A stretch of 64,000 bases of DNA, taken from positions 1 to 64,000 of the forward strand of contig CAWKIA010000042.1 of the NCBI GenBank assembly GCA_963849635.1, read 5' to 3'. Under the pieces are notes generated by a model, which did not search any database, was not told where the DNA came from, and was given only the letters and a program-made list of their open reading frames with translations. A program made the position numbers and the translations under genes. This document shows positions 28,301 to 38,068 of this stretch, piece by piece. This DNA comes from CAVRUD01 sp963849635. Lineage in GTDB: Bacteria; Chloroflexota; Chloroflexia; Thermomicrobiales; UBA6265. Numbering within the stretch: the first letter of the stretch is position 1; each line of letters starts with the position of its first letter.

Positions 28301-28567
28301 GTCGGGGTGGACGACCCTACCGGATTCGATCCAGCGCCCGTCGGCGGAGCACGGCCGGATCTGGCAGCTGCTGCCCAGGGCCCTGGCGGCAATCTCGGCG
28401 ATGGCCTGGACGAGTTCCGGGCGGTCGAGTGGCAGCTTGCCGACCCTGGTCGCAACGCCGTTGGCGGCCGATGTGAGCGACTCTTCACCGGTCGCCTCGA
28501 TCCGGGTATACCCATTCCCGGCGGGAGGTGGGGCCGGAGCGTGTCGAGCCGGTTCGACCAAGGGCAT
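25352..28567 (-). CDS. GAF-PAS-PAS-GGDEF-EAL c-di-GMP turnover protein with a disordered insert in EAL
   Basis: 1071 residues, intact. Order: GAF (about 50-210), two PAS domains (about 225-345 and 360-480), GGDEF (about 490-650, with ARFGGDEFVAIVE) and EAL (from about 655; FEALVRWQHPARGL near 696). The EAL domain is interrupted at about 740-900 by about 160 residues rich in Pro, Tyr and Gly, then resumes with VMVNLSARQLRQPGL. In the second half the motif usually DDFGTGxSS reads DDFGIDASA, and LExTES reads LEVTGH; LKVDRSFV and AEGIETADELGRL are kept. Synthase is likely active; phosphodiesterase activity is uncertain. Cytoplasmic, with sensing through GAF/PAS. Confidence 0.9.
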   Translation of the reverse strand: MPLVEPARHAPAPPPAGNGYTRIEATGEESLTSAANGVATRVGKLPLDRPELVQAIAEIAARALGSSCQIRPCSADGRWIESGRVVHPDQVIALNVVGRWPQPIEQGICGQVVSHGEPFYAHTIGEFIAQGGSTAADLVRPEFGDGYALLARSSLIVVPIFTDSPSSAGDAAGGQGRRVIGAFALTRDEPLTPFRPEDVAVVQDLVEQISPPLRHGFLVQRLRETEERCRELVGQGPGIAYVCGAQPGIPSYHQVSLISPQVWPLLGYTQAEWLADPSLWAQALHPEDRGRVLAEVAAADATGEPFRSDYRMITRDRRVIWIRDETTLIRDGSGAPLSRCGVMTDITASHHTHASPTDAEARRISDQRLLALVRHATDAICILAKDGTVTWASPSVERVLGWRPEEMIGQAQLTTHPDDVAMAGESLGRVLLEPERPVTVELRFQGRDQEWRWVEAIHTNLLTDPTVAGIVVNFHDITDRKASESRLRWQAFHDPLTRLPNRTAFSEKLDALLTGHQVDIDAPIAVLLLDLDQFKRVNDGLGHAAGDLLLKQVAERFSTVLREGEFLARFGGDEFVAIVEMAHAQPEAAADRLIASLCAPFDLNGTEVRIDSSVGIARTSAVSTTAGDLLREADVALYQAKASGRGQAANFDAAMGVEVLTRLGLESDLRHALERDELRLRFQPVIALASGALVGFEALVRWQHPARGLVAPAEFLSLAEESGQITSIGEWVLATALAAAAHWPLGTAARTTPPPGAPGGLAGYPGYAARDTAPHPGAQDAPGRHWHSPFPGGHPGQAGYATDPLQYGPYGAYPRYAPYPPYPAPAPYGYPPYPQPYPPVAYPGYPPPAGHPGYPGIASAVPAQTAYPPYPAFAQPPRYAGPPAGPVPGRRFGPGATGQPPDGAPVVMVNLSARQLRQPGLAGMISGLLRTHGIAPERLVLEVTGHTILEAAGITTETLHTLKATGVMLAIDDFGIDASALSLVRRLPFDGLKVDRSFVREIAMDWPSLSIVRTFVSLAHDLGLRVTAEGIETADELGRLREMGCDYGQGYFLAPPLEPDEVPEYIRWVQR
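25860..26345 (-). other. Pro/Tyr/Gly-rich low-complexity insert within the EAL domain
   Basis: It encodes repeats such as YPPYPAPAPYGYPPYPQPYP, lying between the EAL helix EWVLATALAAAAHW and the strand VMVNLS. The composition is that of an intrinsically disordered, sticky segment. Codon phase is preserved on both sides, so it is a real in-frame insertion rather than a frameshift. Confidence 0.8.
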
Positions 28568-29545
28568 GATGGACTCCAGAGCGCGGACTGGACCAATAGG
28601 CCTATGTCACCCCGTTACGGTACGCCACAGATCCCATTTGGTACTACCACCCAGGGTACTAGAATGATCGGATAATGCCGGTCCGTTGGTCCTAGGAATA
28701 GTGGAATCTACAAGGTACGTACGCCAATTGCAGCGGCGGGCTTCACGCATTCCCGAACACTCGCCAGCATATTGGGATGGCGACCACGGTATACGCTTTC
28801 TGGATGAGCATAACGTAGCAATAGACGGGCCGCAGGAGATATTGACGTGATGCTAATGGATTTCTTTACATTCTCAGATCTGGCCGACGACGAAGACCGG
28901 TACCGGTGGAATGCACCGGAAATGACGGGGTTCTCCCTGATTAGAGGGAGGCTTCCAGCGGTACGGAGTGATTCGTGTATAGGACCTTCGGCGCGGTCCC
29001 CGCTCATACCTGGTACTCAGGTTCTAATCCATGGCCGCGAGACTCAGCCCTTGGTACAGTCTGAACACCCCTAGGAACCACACGCATGTGTCGTCTGCGC
29101 TGCAATCCTCTCGCCACGTTGCCGTCTCACACATCGTCGGGGGGCGCGTCATATTGGCAACTCCGGTGAGACGCACCCTCGCCGGAGGGTCATGACCGGA
29201 CCGAACTGCCCCACCGCACCCTCGGACGGTCGCAGCAACCTGGGCGCCGCACTTCGCCTCCGATGCTCCCCTCGTTCCTCCTCATCCATCGAAAATCGGC
29301 GCGGCGCCCGCCCCACCTCCGGATACTCCGGAGGTGGGGTCGGTGCGTGTGGTGCCCATGAGGACATGAGCATTTCGGTCGACGGTAACGGTGGGATGTT
29401 TCGGTGTGGGCCCGCCAAAACCGCCGATGTCCCTGTCCGCGCTACCATTGAGGGAGACAGTCCTGGCACCTGACGCATACCGGCCCGCCAACACGCTCCG
29501 CCTCGAACCTTCGACCGGCCGTCGCCTACGTCACCGAGCACGCCC
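28568..29545. other. About 980-bp intergenic region
   Basis: No convincing gene is present. The part from 28680 to 28890 is noticeably more AT-rich than its surroundings. A small plus-frame peptide at 28850-29074 lacks a recognisable family. It contains a strong hairpin at 29311-29339 and a smaller one (accctc/gagggt) at 29174-29189. Promoters for both divergent genes should lie here. Confidence 0.5.
29311..29339. promoter_or_regulatory. Perfect inverted repeat upstream of LuxR regulator
   Basis: The arms ccccacctccgga and tccggaggtgggg (13 bp each) are separated by three bases, 207 bp before the start of the MalT-like regulator. It could be an operator or a terminator for transcripts from the left. 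Confidence 0.5.
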
Positions 29546-32486
29546 ATGAGCACCGCCGCCGTCACTCCCCTCTCCGCCGTAACCGACCTGCCGCCGAGCA
29601 CCCCGGCGCTGCACGGGCTGCCGTCGTTCCAGGCCAGGCCACACATCTTTCCCGCCAAGCTGGCGGCTCCGCCGGTGGCGCCGGGCGCCATCGTGCGCGA
29701 GCGGCTGCTGGCCCGGTTGGACGCCGGTATGGTCGCCGGGGCGCCTTTGAGCGTCATCGTGGCGCCGGCCGGCTGGGGGAAGACGACGCTCCTCTCCGCC
29801 TGGGCGGCCCGCCTGGCGGAGCGGGGCCATGGCGTCGCCTGGGTCGCATTGGATGGGCGCGATGCCGATCCGAACCGGTTCTGGTGGACGGTCGTCTCTG
29901 CCCTGGAGCGGGTCTCGCCGGGCATCGGGGCGGGGATCATGCCGCTCCTGAACCTCCCGGATCCATTGCCGGAGACGGCGGTCGCGGCGCTGTTGACGGC
30001 GACCGAATCGGTCGCCGCTCAAGCCGCTTCGGGTGGACCACTCGTGCTCGTGCTCGATGATTTGCACCTCGTGGAGCACAACTATGCCCGGCTGGGGCTG
30101 CCCGGTCTGGTGCAGCAGTTAGGCCGGGCGGGATCATCGGCCGGAGTTCATCTCGTACTGGCGGGGAGGTCGGATCCGCCGGTGCCGCTCGGCCGGTTGC
30201 GGGCATCAGGCGCCCTCACCGAGTTGCGCGTCGCCGATCTGCGCTTCGACGCAGAGGAAGCAGCCGCCTTCCTGACCGGCACCATGACGCTCGATTTGCC
30301 GCCGGCGCAGGTTGCCGCCCTGACCACTCAGACCGAGGGGTGGGCGGCGGGCCTGCGTCTGGCGGCCCTGTCGCTCAAGTCGGGTAGTTCCCCGCTGGCG
30401 GGTGCCCTACCTGGGCGCGATGTCCGCGTGACCGGTAGCAACCGGGCCGTCGCCGACTACCTCCTGGAGGAGGTCTTCGGTTGCCTGTCGGAATGGGACC
30501 GCGCCTTCCTGCTCCGGACCTCTGTGCCCGACCGCCTGACCGGTCCCCTCTCCGACGCCTTGATGGCCGGCGCCAATGGGTCGAACGGAGCCGGCAACTC
30601 CGGAGGCACCGGCGAAACCGGTTGGGAAACGCTGGAACGGCTTGAGCGAGCGGGCCTCTTCTTGATGTCGCTCGACGCCGATCGGCGCTGGTATCGCTAT
30701 CACCGGCTGTTCGCCGACTACCTCCGCGAGCGACTGGGCCGGGAGCACGGCGAGGCCGTGCCGGAGCTCTACCGGCGCGCCGCTGCCTGGCACGAGCAAG
30801 AGGCGATGCTGGTCGAGGCGATAGATCTTCTCATGGCCGCGCCCGACTACCCCGCCGCCGCCGACCTGATCGCCCGCGTTGCCCCGACGATCCTCTGGTC
30901 CTGCGGCGAGGTCGCCACCATGCGCCGCTGGCTGGACGCCCTGCCGGACGCCATCGTCCGCGCCGATCCTCGCCTCTGCCTCGCCCACGCCTGGTCCCTG
31001 ACTCTCAGTGGCGACATCGCCGAGGCGGAAGCGCGCCTGGCTGATGCCGAAGCGACGACCGAGAGACGGCAAGAGCGGCGAGACGGCGAGACGGCAAGTG
31101 TCGACGAAAGACTCCTTGCCGTCTCGCCGTCTCGCCGCCTCGCCGACTCCGTTAAGGGCGAGATCGCCGCCGTGCGTGGCCGGATCGCGGCCTTGTCCGG
31201 CGATCTGGCGGAGACCGCCCGGTATGCCCGGGAGGCGCTGGCCGCGCTGCCGGCGGATGATCCTCTGCGGGGTGACGTGGCCCTGAATCTGGGGTTCGCC
31301 GCTCTGGGAGAGGGGGACATGGCTGGGGCGGAGCGGGCCTACGCCGAAAGCGAGCGGGCCTCCCGCCGGGCCGGGAATGAGCGCACCGCCCTCCTGGCGG
31401 TGCGTTACCGGGCGGCGCTGGAGCTTGCCCGCGGTCACCTGCGTCGTGCGACCCAGATCCTGCGCGAAGTCCCTGGACGAGCTGGCCGACCGTGAGGTGC
31501 TGCCTCCGGCGGCGGGTCTCCTGTATGTCGGGCTCGGTGAGATCCTCTACGAGCAGAATGATCTGGTCGCGGCTGAGGAGCACCTGCGCCTGGGCCTTGC
31601 CCTGGGGCAGCGCGGCGGTGACGTCAAGATCCTCCTCCCCGGCCACATCGCCCTGGCCCATCTCGAACAGACTTGGGGTCAGACGGGGAGGGCGGAGGAG
31701 ACGATGGCTCTGGCGGCCCGGATGATGCCGAGCCCTTTCCTGGCGGCGGCCCAGGCTCGGCTGGCGTTGGGCTGCGGCACCAGGGTGGAAGCCGAGCGCT
31801 GGGCCCGGGAGGAGGGGCCGGACCTCGCCACCCCGGCCAGCCAGGCGCGGGAGTTCGAACTGGCGACCCTGGCCCGGCTAAACATCACCCGAGGCGACTT
31901 CGCCGCCGCGGACGATCTGGCCGACCGCCTCTACGAGCGGGCCGAACTCGACGGCCGCACCGGCGGCATGGCGGAGGCGCTCATCCTCCGTGCGCTCATC
32001 GCCGGGGCGCGGGGAGGCGCCGTTGATGCCGTTCGGGCCGCCGACGCCCTCGCCCGGTCGCTGGAGATGGTCGCGGCCGAGGGCGCTCAACGGGCCTACC
32101 TCGACGAAGGCCCACCGATGATCGCCCTGCTGACCGCGCTCCGCGACGAGGCGCGCCGCGGAGCGCGGCGCCTGACCTCGGAAGCCAGCGCCCATCTAGA
32201 CAAGATTCTGGCGAGCGCGCCGGAGCGTTCAGAGGCGCAGCCCCAGGCCAGTCAGGCCACCACCTCCGACGCGAACGCGACCCTTCCCGAGCCGTTGACG
32301 CCGCGCGAGCTGGAGATCCTCCGCCTGATCGACGCCGGGATGTCCAACCGCGAGATCGCGGAGCGCCTCTTCGTCAGCGTCGGCACCATCAAGACCCACA
32401 CCCACCGCGCCTACGCCAAGCTCGACGTCACTGGCCGGACGCAGGCATTGGCGCGGGCGAGGGCGGTGGGGTTGCTTGTGTCATGA
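29546..32486 (+). CDS. LuxR-family MalT-like ATP-dependent regulator (one frameshift)
   Basis: About 980 residues. The STAND ATPase part has Walker A APAGWGKTTLLSAW near residue 72 and Walker B LVLVLDDLHLVEHN near 168. A long TPR-like helical region follows. The C-terminal LuxR HTH reads LTPRELEILRLIDAGMSNRE then IAERLFVSVGTIKTH. One frameshift near 31470 separates 640 residues from the rest (SLDELADREVLPPAAGLLYV resumes in the next frame). An in-frame palindrome encoding ERRQERRDGETASV lies at 31060-31145. MalT-like proteins bind ATP and an inducer, then activate transcription; the inducer is unknown. Confidence 0.88.
31076..31137. repeat. Perfect 23-bp inverted repeat inside the LuxR coding region
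   Basis: The left arm 31076-31098 (cggcgagacggcgagacggc then aag) and the right arm 31115-31137 are exact complements with a 16-base loop. The arms contain the direct sub-repeat gagacggc. It sits between TPR helices and keeps the reading frame, like an inserted REP-type element. Confidence 0.85.
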
Positions 32487-32530
32487 CGACGGTATCGGAC
32501 GTGCCCTCAGCCAGTTGACCGTAGACGGAC

Positions 32531-32977
32531 CTACCGCAGTGGAGGGCGATCTTCGATCACGTTGAGGCTGGTCCGGTCGAGCAGGAGCACCCCAAGGTCT
32601 GGCACCCGAAGGAAGTCGCCGTCCGTGGTCACGACCTGCACCCGTCGTTCCAACGCCGTGGCCGCGATCAGCGTATCGATGTCGCCGATCAGACCCGTGC
32701 CCCGCGGTCGACGCATCGTCAGGCGCAAATCGGCGTAGCGTTCCAAAATCGGGTAGGTGAGAAAGAACGGTCGGATCTCGCCCACGAGATCGTGAAGCCC
32801 CTGATGGTGAATGGAGAAGTGCGCCGACGGCTTAAGGTACTCAACGACCTCGCCGTAGACGAGGATGCTGGTCGCTGCCTCATGGGCGACTAGCCACGGC
32901 CGCATCAGGGCTGAGGCCGCGGGACGGTCGTGCAGGAGCGCGGCGAGCGGTCCAGCATCGAGCAAATATCGCCTCAC
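32531..32977 (-). CDS. PIN-domain toxin (VapC-like)
   Basis: 148 residues, starting at GTG 32977 that overlaps the antitoxin stop (GTGA). Acidic metal-binding residues of a PIN nuclease appear in YLLDAGPLAALL (Asp near 7), ILVYGEVVEYL (Glu near 43), GLIGDIDTLIAATAL (Asp near 100) and VVTTDGDFLRVPDLGVLLL (Asp near 120). PIN toxins cut tRNA or rRNA to stop growth. Followed downstream by nothing in the same operon. The target RNA is unknown. Confidence 0.88.
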   Translation of the reverse strand: MRRYLLDAGPLAALLHDRPAASALMRPWLVAHEAATSILVYGEVVEYLKPSAHFSIHHQGLHDLVGEIRPFFLTYPILERYADLRLTMRRPRGTGLIGDIDTLIAATALERRVQVVTTDGDFLRVPDLGVLLLDRTSLNVIEDRPPLR

Positions 32978-33246
32978 AGGTTCTCAATCGGCGGTGTGGG
33001 CGTACTCTCATGCCGAATCCGGTCGAGCGCGGCGACGGTCTCGTCCCAGTCCAGGTCGCTCCACGACCCGATCGCCGCGAGTGCCTTCTGGAGCGTCTGG
33101 TCGGAGGTAGTCCGCTCGTCGACATCTTCTTCGGCGAAGAAGTGCGTCACCTCACGTCCGTTTTCGGTGGCACGGACACCGACCAGGGCCTGGTCAGGAT
33201 GGAGAGAAAGTACCGGGATCGGGGCTTCGACGTGTTCCTTGGCCAT
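32974..33246 (-). CDS. Antitoxin partner of the PIN-domain toxin
   Basis: 90 residues with a strong ribosome binding site (aggagg) before ATG 33246. MAKEHVEAPIPVLSLHPDQA at the start; the acidic C-terminal half (DLDWDETVAALDRIRHESTP) resembles the toxin-binding part of antitoxins paired with PIN proteins. The DNA-binding class is not clear. The four-base overlap with the toxin gene and its size support the pairing. Confidence 0.75.
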   Translation of the reverse strand: MAKEHVEAPIPVLSLHPDQALVGVRATENGREVTHFFAEEDVDERTTSDQTLQKALAAIGSWSDLDWDETVAALDRIRHESTPTPPIENL

Positions 33247-33365
33247 TGCGGCTACCTCCTGGGGTAACCGTCGCAGTTTAACAGCTAGGTAAGGTCATAC
33301 GAGTATTTCAGGAAGGCAGATCGACTGTTCCTCTACGCCAGGACGCCTGGCGCAGAACATGGGTT

Positions 33366-33509
33366 GTCATCCTGAGCCTGCGAAGGTCTTGGCCACCACG
33401 CGGCCTTTGCTGCCGGCCACGGCCCCACGCGGTGGAAGGGGATCCATGCGTCCGCAAACGAGCACGAAGGCGCTAATAGCGCCAAGATCCTTCGCAGGCT
33501 CAGGATGAC
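33366..33509. repeat. Intergenic inverted repeat 'catcctgagcctgcgaagg'
   Basis: The arms 33366-33390 and 33484-33509 are complementary (gtcatcctgagcctgcgaag against cttcgcaggctcaggatgac) with one extra base in the right arm, around a 93-base centre. MITE-like element of a class common in intergenic regions. It lies beside the 63-bp repeat copy 2. Confidence 0.85.
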
Positions 33510-33542
33510 GTCGGGGCGGGGAACCAGGGGGTAAGGGCCGTA

Positions 33543-33605
33543 CCGGAAACGACGCCGCCTGACGCCCCTCTCCACCGCAGTGGAGAGGGGGTAGGGGGTG
33601 AGGTC
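33543..33605. repeat. Dispersed 63-bp repeat, copy 2
   Basis: Collinear and equal in length with 8503-8565, sharing gacgcccctctcc, ggagagggggtagggggtga and ggtc. It lies just beyond the 3' end of the PhoX fragment. Confidence 0.88.
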
Positions 33606-33612
33606 GTGCACC

Positions 33613-34790
33613 TTAAGCCGGCGCCGACCCAATCTTCGCAATGCCACTGCTGGCGGTGATCACCACAACGCTCGGTCGAGGCGGACCGTCGCCGGTCGGC
33701 CACTGGGAGGTCGGCTCCTCGTAGGTGCCGCCTTCGCCGGGGTGCTGGATAGAGGCGAACAGGGCGGTGTCGTCCGTGTTGAAGACCGGGCCAGAGACCT
33801 CGGCGCCCGTCACGGAGGAGAAGAACTGCTTGGCGTAGCCGCGCTCATCGCCCTCGGTCGGGACGGCGAAGAGGCCGTCGTTGCCGGGCAGGGAGTTCGG
33901 CATGCCGTCGGTCGAGAGCCACAGGTTGCCGGACGTATCGAAGGTGATGTTGTCCGGCGAGGCGAACGGGCTCACGAGCTCCGGTGTCGAAGCCACCGTA
34001 GTAGGTGCCGCCGGCGGCCGGATCACCCGCCAGGATGAACATCGCCCAGTCGAAGGTGGTGGCGCCGTGGTCGTTGCCGGCCTCGGTCAGCTCGATGATG
34101 TGACCGGTGTAGTTCTCCGGGCGCGGGTTGGAGCGGATGGTCTCCTCCCAGGTCCGGTTGGAGTTGTTGGTGCAGACCAGGTAGACCTTGCCGGTCACCG
34201 GGTTGGTCTCGAAGTCCTCCGGCCGGTCCATCTTGGTCGCGCCGACCGCGTCCGCCGCGAACCGGGCCCGGACCAGGACATCGGCCTGGGAAGTGAAGCC
34301 GTTGGCCTCGGTGAGCTCGCCCTCGCCGAAGACCAGCGGCAGCCACTCGCCCGTGCCGTCGTCGTTGAACTTGGCGACGTAGAGGGTGCCCTCATCGAGG
34401 AGGTCCATGTTGGCCGCCCGGTCGTCCGGGTTGTAGGAGCCGGCGGTGACGAACTTGTAGGCGTACTCGAAGCGGGAGTCATCGCCGGAGTAGAGCGCGA
34501 CCTGGCCTGTGACCGGGGAGATCGCCGTCGTCAGGCCCTCGTGCTTGAAGCGGCCGAGCGCGGTCCGCTTCTTTGGGGTGCTTGTTGGATCGTAGGGATC
34601 AAACTCGACTCCCCAGCCGAAGCGGAAGGGTTCGTTCGGCTCCTGGGTGAGGTCGAAGCGCGGGTAGAAGGTCTCCCACTGGCGCTCGGTGGCGCCCTCG
34701 GTCAGCGCCTGGCGCTCACCGTCGATGAAGGCGGGATCGTCGGGGGAGAGCTCCGCCAGGTTGGCGAAGTACTGCTGGCAGTAGTTCTAC
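33613..34790 (-). pseudogene. phoX: PhoX (DUF839) phosphatase, N-terminally truncated and frameshifted
   Basis: About 390 residues of the C-terminal part of a PhoX-type alkaline phosphatase. It begins abruptly at YCQQYFANLAELSPDDPAFI, with FRFGWGVEFDPYDPTSTPKK, GHIIELTEAGNDHGATTFDW and ELVSPFASPDNITFDTSGNL in order. The N-terminal third, including the Tat signal, is missing at about 34790. A frameshift near 33990 splits the rest. PhoX enzymes are exported Ca/Fe phosphatases; this copy lacks the export signal and is presumably dead. Confidence 0.78.
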
Positions 34791-35042
34791 AATACTCGGC
34801 CGTTGGTCCTACGATGGACCGATCTCGACTATGCCGGCGACGGCGCGCTAGCCGCCGATTGACCGGCGAACCGTGAGCCCATGGATGCCCCGCGCGTCTG
34901 ATTATGGCCGGGGCGGTGGGAACAACTGCAGGGAGTCGCGCGCGAGGCAGGGAATCCAACACGACAGCCTGATCGCCTCGGGTGAGGCGAATACCGGCAA
35001 GTGGGGAATCAGGAGGGCGGTTTTGCGCTCACACCGCGATAT

Positions 35043-35056
35043 AGAACATATGTTCT
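35043..35056. promoter_or_regulatory. LexA-box-like palindrome
   Basis: AGAACATATGTTCT is a perfect 14-bp palindrome containing GAAC-N4-GTTC, the Gram-positive-type SOS box. It sits in an AT-rich patch 10 bp before a small ORF. Recognition by a LexA of this organism is inferred. Confidence 0.45.
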
Positions 35057-35066
35057 TTTGGTATTG

Positions 35067-35213
35067 ATGTCAAGTGACTCCGATCTGGAAGATGAACCTG
35101 GGCTGCCGGCTTCTTGTCGGATAGGAAGCGAACAAGCGTCGGCTGAAGTCGTGATCACCTCGACGCCGTCGGTCGAGAGCAAGCTCGTTTCGCGTCGGCA
35201 ATGGGGCAGTTAG
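35067..35213 (+). CDS. Possible 48-residue small protein after LexA-like site
   Basis: Begins MSSDSDLEDEPGLPASCRIG and ends RRQWGS. No family recognised and no good ribosome binding site. Listed because it lies immediately after a LexA-type palindrome. It may equally be the chance start of a lost SOS gene. Confidence 0.25.
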   Translation: MSSDSDLEDEPGLPASCRIGSEQASAEVVITSTPSVESKLVSRRQWGS

Positions 35214-35628
35214 GCGGCGGGCATGATGCACCGCATTACGTGACGGATGAGCGGTCGGAACGGGTCGAGGAGGAAGTCCGTGCTTGGCGAATTCGCTGAC
35301 CGGGGTACGATCAATTTCGGCCGTGCTACCGGACTTGGGAGAAGCCCTGACTCGGCAACAACTGTGCGGTGTGCACGGCATCGGCGGCAAAAGGCCGGGG
35401 CGGCACCAAGAACCAAGGCCATCCCGGCCAGTGCTCCTGCGCGGACCTCTCGCGATGTGCATGGGCGGACCCGTCGACCGCTTGGCAAGGCCCCTACGTT
35501 TGCTCAGAAAGATGCTCTGTTGCCCGCTCGCCATTTGTGGCACCATTCGCGTGATCACCCTACATCGACGCTTCGCGCGCTACGCCGCGAACGTCCTCAG
35601 TTCCGTTAACCACGGTGGCACCAAGGCA

Positions 35629-38023
35629 ATGGAGATCGCTGGTGGCGACGGCGACCCCGTCGCGCCGCTTGACGGCATCACGCTACGTGCTGGGTCTGCC
35701 CGCGACGCCGCCCGCCTCCCGACGCCGATCGCCCCGTTCGTCGGACGGCAGCGGGAGGTCGAGGCCGCGCTGCGCCTGCTCCGCGACGAGGGCGTCCGGC
35801 TTCTGACCCTGACCGGCCCCGGCGGAGTGGGCAAGACCCGCCTGGCGATCCGCGTCGCCGAGGAACTGAGTGGGGCTTTCGACGGCGTGCCTTCGTCGAC
35901 CTCTCCCCGCTCCACGACCCGATCCTCGTCCTCCCGAGCATTGCTCAAGCGCTCGGGCTTCGTGAGTGGGCAGGGCACGCCCTCCCGGCCCAACTCCGCG
36001 AGGCACTGGGCGGTAAACGCCTCTTGCTGGTGCTGGACAACTTCGAGCAGGTCTCCGCCGCGGCGCCGCAGGTCGGCGAACTCCTCGCGGGTTGCAGCAA
36101 TCTGACGGTCCTCGCCACCAGTCGGGTCGGCTTGCGGATCGACGGCGAGCAGGTGTTCCCTGTGCCCCCGCTCGTGCTCCCCGACGCGGCACTGTCGCTC
36201 TCCCTGGACGAGCTTGCCGCTGTCGAGGCAGTGGCGCTGTTTGCGCAGCGGGCGCGTGCAGCTCGGCCGGAGTTTGCCCTCGACGAAGCCAACGCCGGGA
36301 CCGTCGCCGAGGCCTGCCGGCGGCTGGACGGCCTGCCCCTGGCCATCGAGCTGGCCGCCGCTCGGGTCAATATCCTCTCGCCCGAGGCGCTGCTGTCGCG
36401 GCTCACGAATCGTCTCCGCCTCCTGACCAGCGGCCGCTTGGATGCCCCTTCCCGCCAGCACACGCTCCGCGCGGCGATTGCCTGGAGCCACGACCTCCTC
36501 ACTGCCGAGGAACAGGCGCTGTTCCGCCGTCTGGCCGTCTTCGCCGGTGGGTTCGATCTGGACGCAGCCGAGACCATGATCCCCGCGATCGGCGACCTCG
36601 CCCTCGACCCATTTGAGGGGATCGCCGCCCTCGTCGACAAGAGCCTGCTGCGGCGGACCGACGATCGGGACGACGCGGGCGAGGCGGGTCCGCGCTTCGC
36701 GATGCTGGAAACCATCCGTGAGTACGCGTGGGAGCGGCTGGAGGCGAGCCAAGAGGAGACGGCTGCCCGCGACGCCCACGCGGCCTGGTGCCTGGCACTG
36801 GCGGAGCAAGCAGAGCGCGAGATGTGGGGACGACACCATGGGCGGTGGCCGGATCGGCTCGCGGCGGAGCAGGACAACCTGCGGGCCGCCTTGGCGTGGC
36901 TGCTGGCCCGCGGCGAGGCCGAGGCGGGGCTGCGCCTGACGGGTTCGCTCTGGAAGTTCGTGCGCAGCCGGGGCCGGCCGAGCGAGGTCCGAGAGTGGCT
37001 GGAGCGCTTCTTAGCGGTGGGAGCGAACTCCCAGCATCCGCGCGCGCCGACGCGTTGTGGCTGGCCGGGGACCTGGCGGGATTGGCAGGCGACTACGACG
37101 CGGCCGCCTCACTGCTGGAGGAAAGCCTCGCCCTCGCCCGGGCGGTCGGCGACCCGTTGGCGACCGCTAAGGCTCTCTATCTACTCGGAAACGTGGCCGA
37201 GGACCTCGACGACCTCGATGGGGTGGAGGCACGCTATGAGGAGGCCCTCGCGCTGTTTCGCGAGGTGCGCGACCCGTGGTGGGTCCCATTCACGGTGTCG
37301 AGCCTCGGGAGGGCGGCGCGCAAGCGCTCCGACCACGGGCGGGCCAGGGCGCTCCACGAAGAGGCGCTAACCCTGTGGCGGGGGCAGGGCAACGCCTGGG
37401 GAGTGGCCTGGGCAACCACCGCGCTCGCCGAAGTGGCTGCGGACGAGGGCAACGCTGGACGCGCGGCGACGCTCTTCCGTGAGGGCGTACGGCTGCACGC
37501 TGAGCTCGGAGAGCTCTCGGGCGTCTACTACTGCCTCCTTGGCCTCGGCCAGCTTGCCGTGTACGGCGGACAGGCCAAGGAGGCGACGCGCCTGCTCGGC
37601 GCAGCGGAAGCCCTGCGCGAAGCCCGCGGCCTCGCCCTGCAGGCGGACCATCGGGAACCGCACGATCGGTGCGTCGCTGCTGCGCGGTTCGCCCTCGGCG
37701 ACGAGGCGTTCGCCGCCGCGTGGGCCGCAGGACGGGCCCTCTCCATAGATCAGGCCTCCGCGGAGGTGTCTGCCGTCGTGGCCGCCCTGGGGACCGACCC
37801 GAAACCGTCCCGGCCGGCTCCCGCCTACCCGGCGGGGCTCAGCGAGCGGGAGGTCGAGGTGCTACGGCTGGTGGCTGCGGGGCTGACCAACCCCCTGGTC
37901 GCCGAGCGGCTCTTCCTCAGCCCGCGCACCGTCGACGCCCACTTGCGCCATATCTACCATAAGCTGGACATCTCGACGCGGGCCGAGGCGATTCGCTTCG
38001 CTCTCGCCCATGGCCTCGCCTAG
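35629..38023 (+). CDS. STAND ATPase / LuxR-type regulator (two frameshifts)
   Basis: About 797 residues. FVGRQREVEAALRLLRDEGV precedes Walker A LTGPGGVGKTRLAIRVAEEL near residue 65. After a frameshift near 35890, Walker B RLLLVLDNFEQV and the CRRLDGLPLAIELAAARV motif of NB-ARC-like ATPases follow. TPR-like repeats occupy the second half (SLLEESLALARAVGDPLATA). The C-terminal LuxR HTH reads LSEREVEVLRLVAAGLTNPL then VAERLFLSPRTVDAH. A second frameshift lies near 37035. Start set at ATG 35629. A predicted ATP-dependent one-component regulator; ligand and targets unknown. Confidence 0.88.
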
Positions 38024-38068
38024 GACCGCGGCAACGACACGGGAAGCCTCACGGGTCAAGGCGGGACC

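Larger units (their letters stand above)
34791..35628. other. Intergenic region with gene-end remnant and LexA-like site
   Basis: A plus frame ends DLDYAGDGALAAD at TGA about 34861, another short tail resembling those at 13.4-18.1 kb. It is followed by a weak hairpin around gccccg/cggggc (34885-34918). The remainder to 35628 has no confident gene except a possible 48-residue ORF after the LexA-like palindrome. Confidence 0.4.

Noticed and set aside
31060..31145. Possible CRISPR repeat unit in the gagacggc sub-repeats
   Set aside because: No regularly spaced units or unique spacers; it is a single inverted repeat.
36728..37100. Separate gene starting at 36728
   Set aside because: It is the continuation frame of the LuxR regulator after the break near 37035; the part before that is a shadow.
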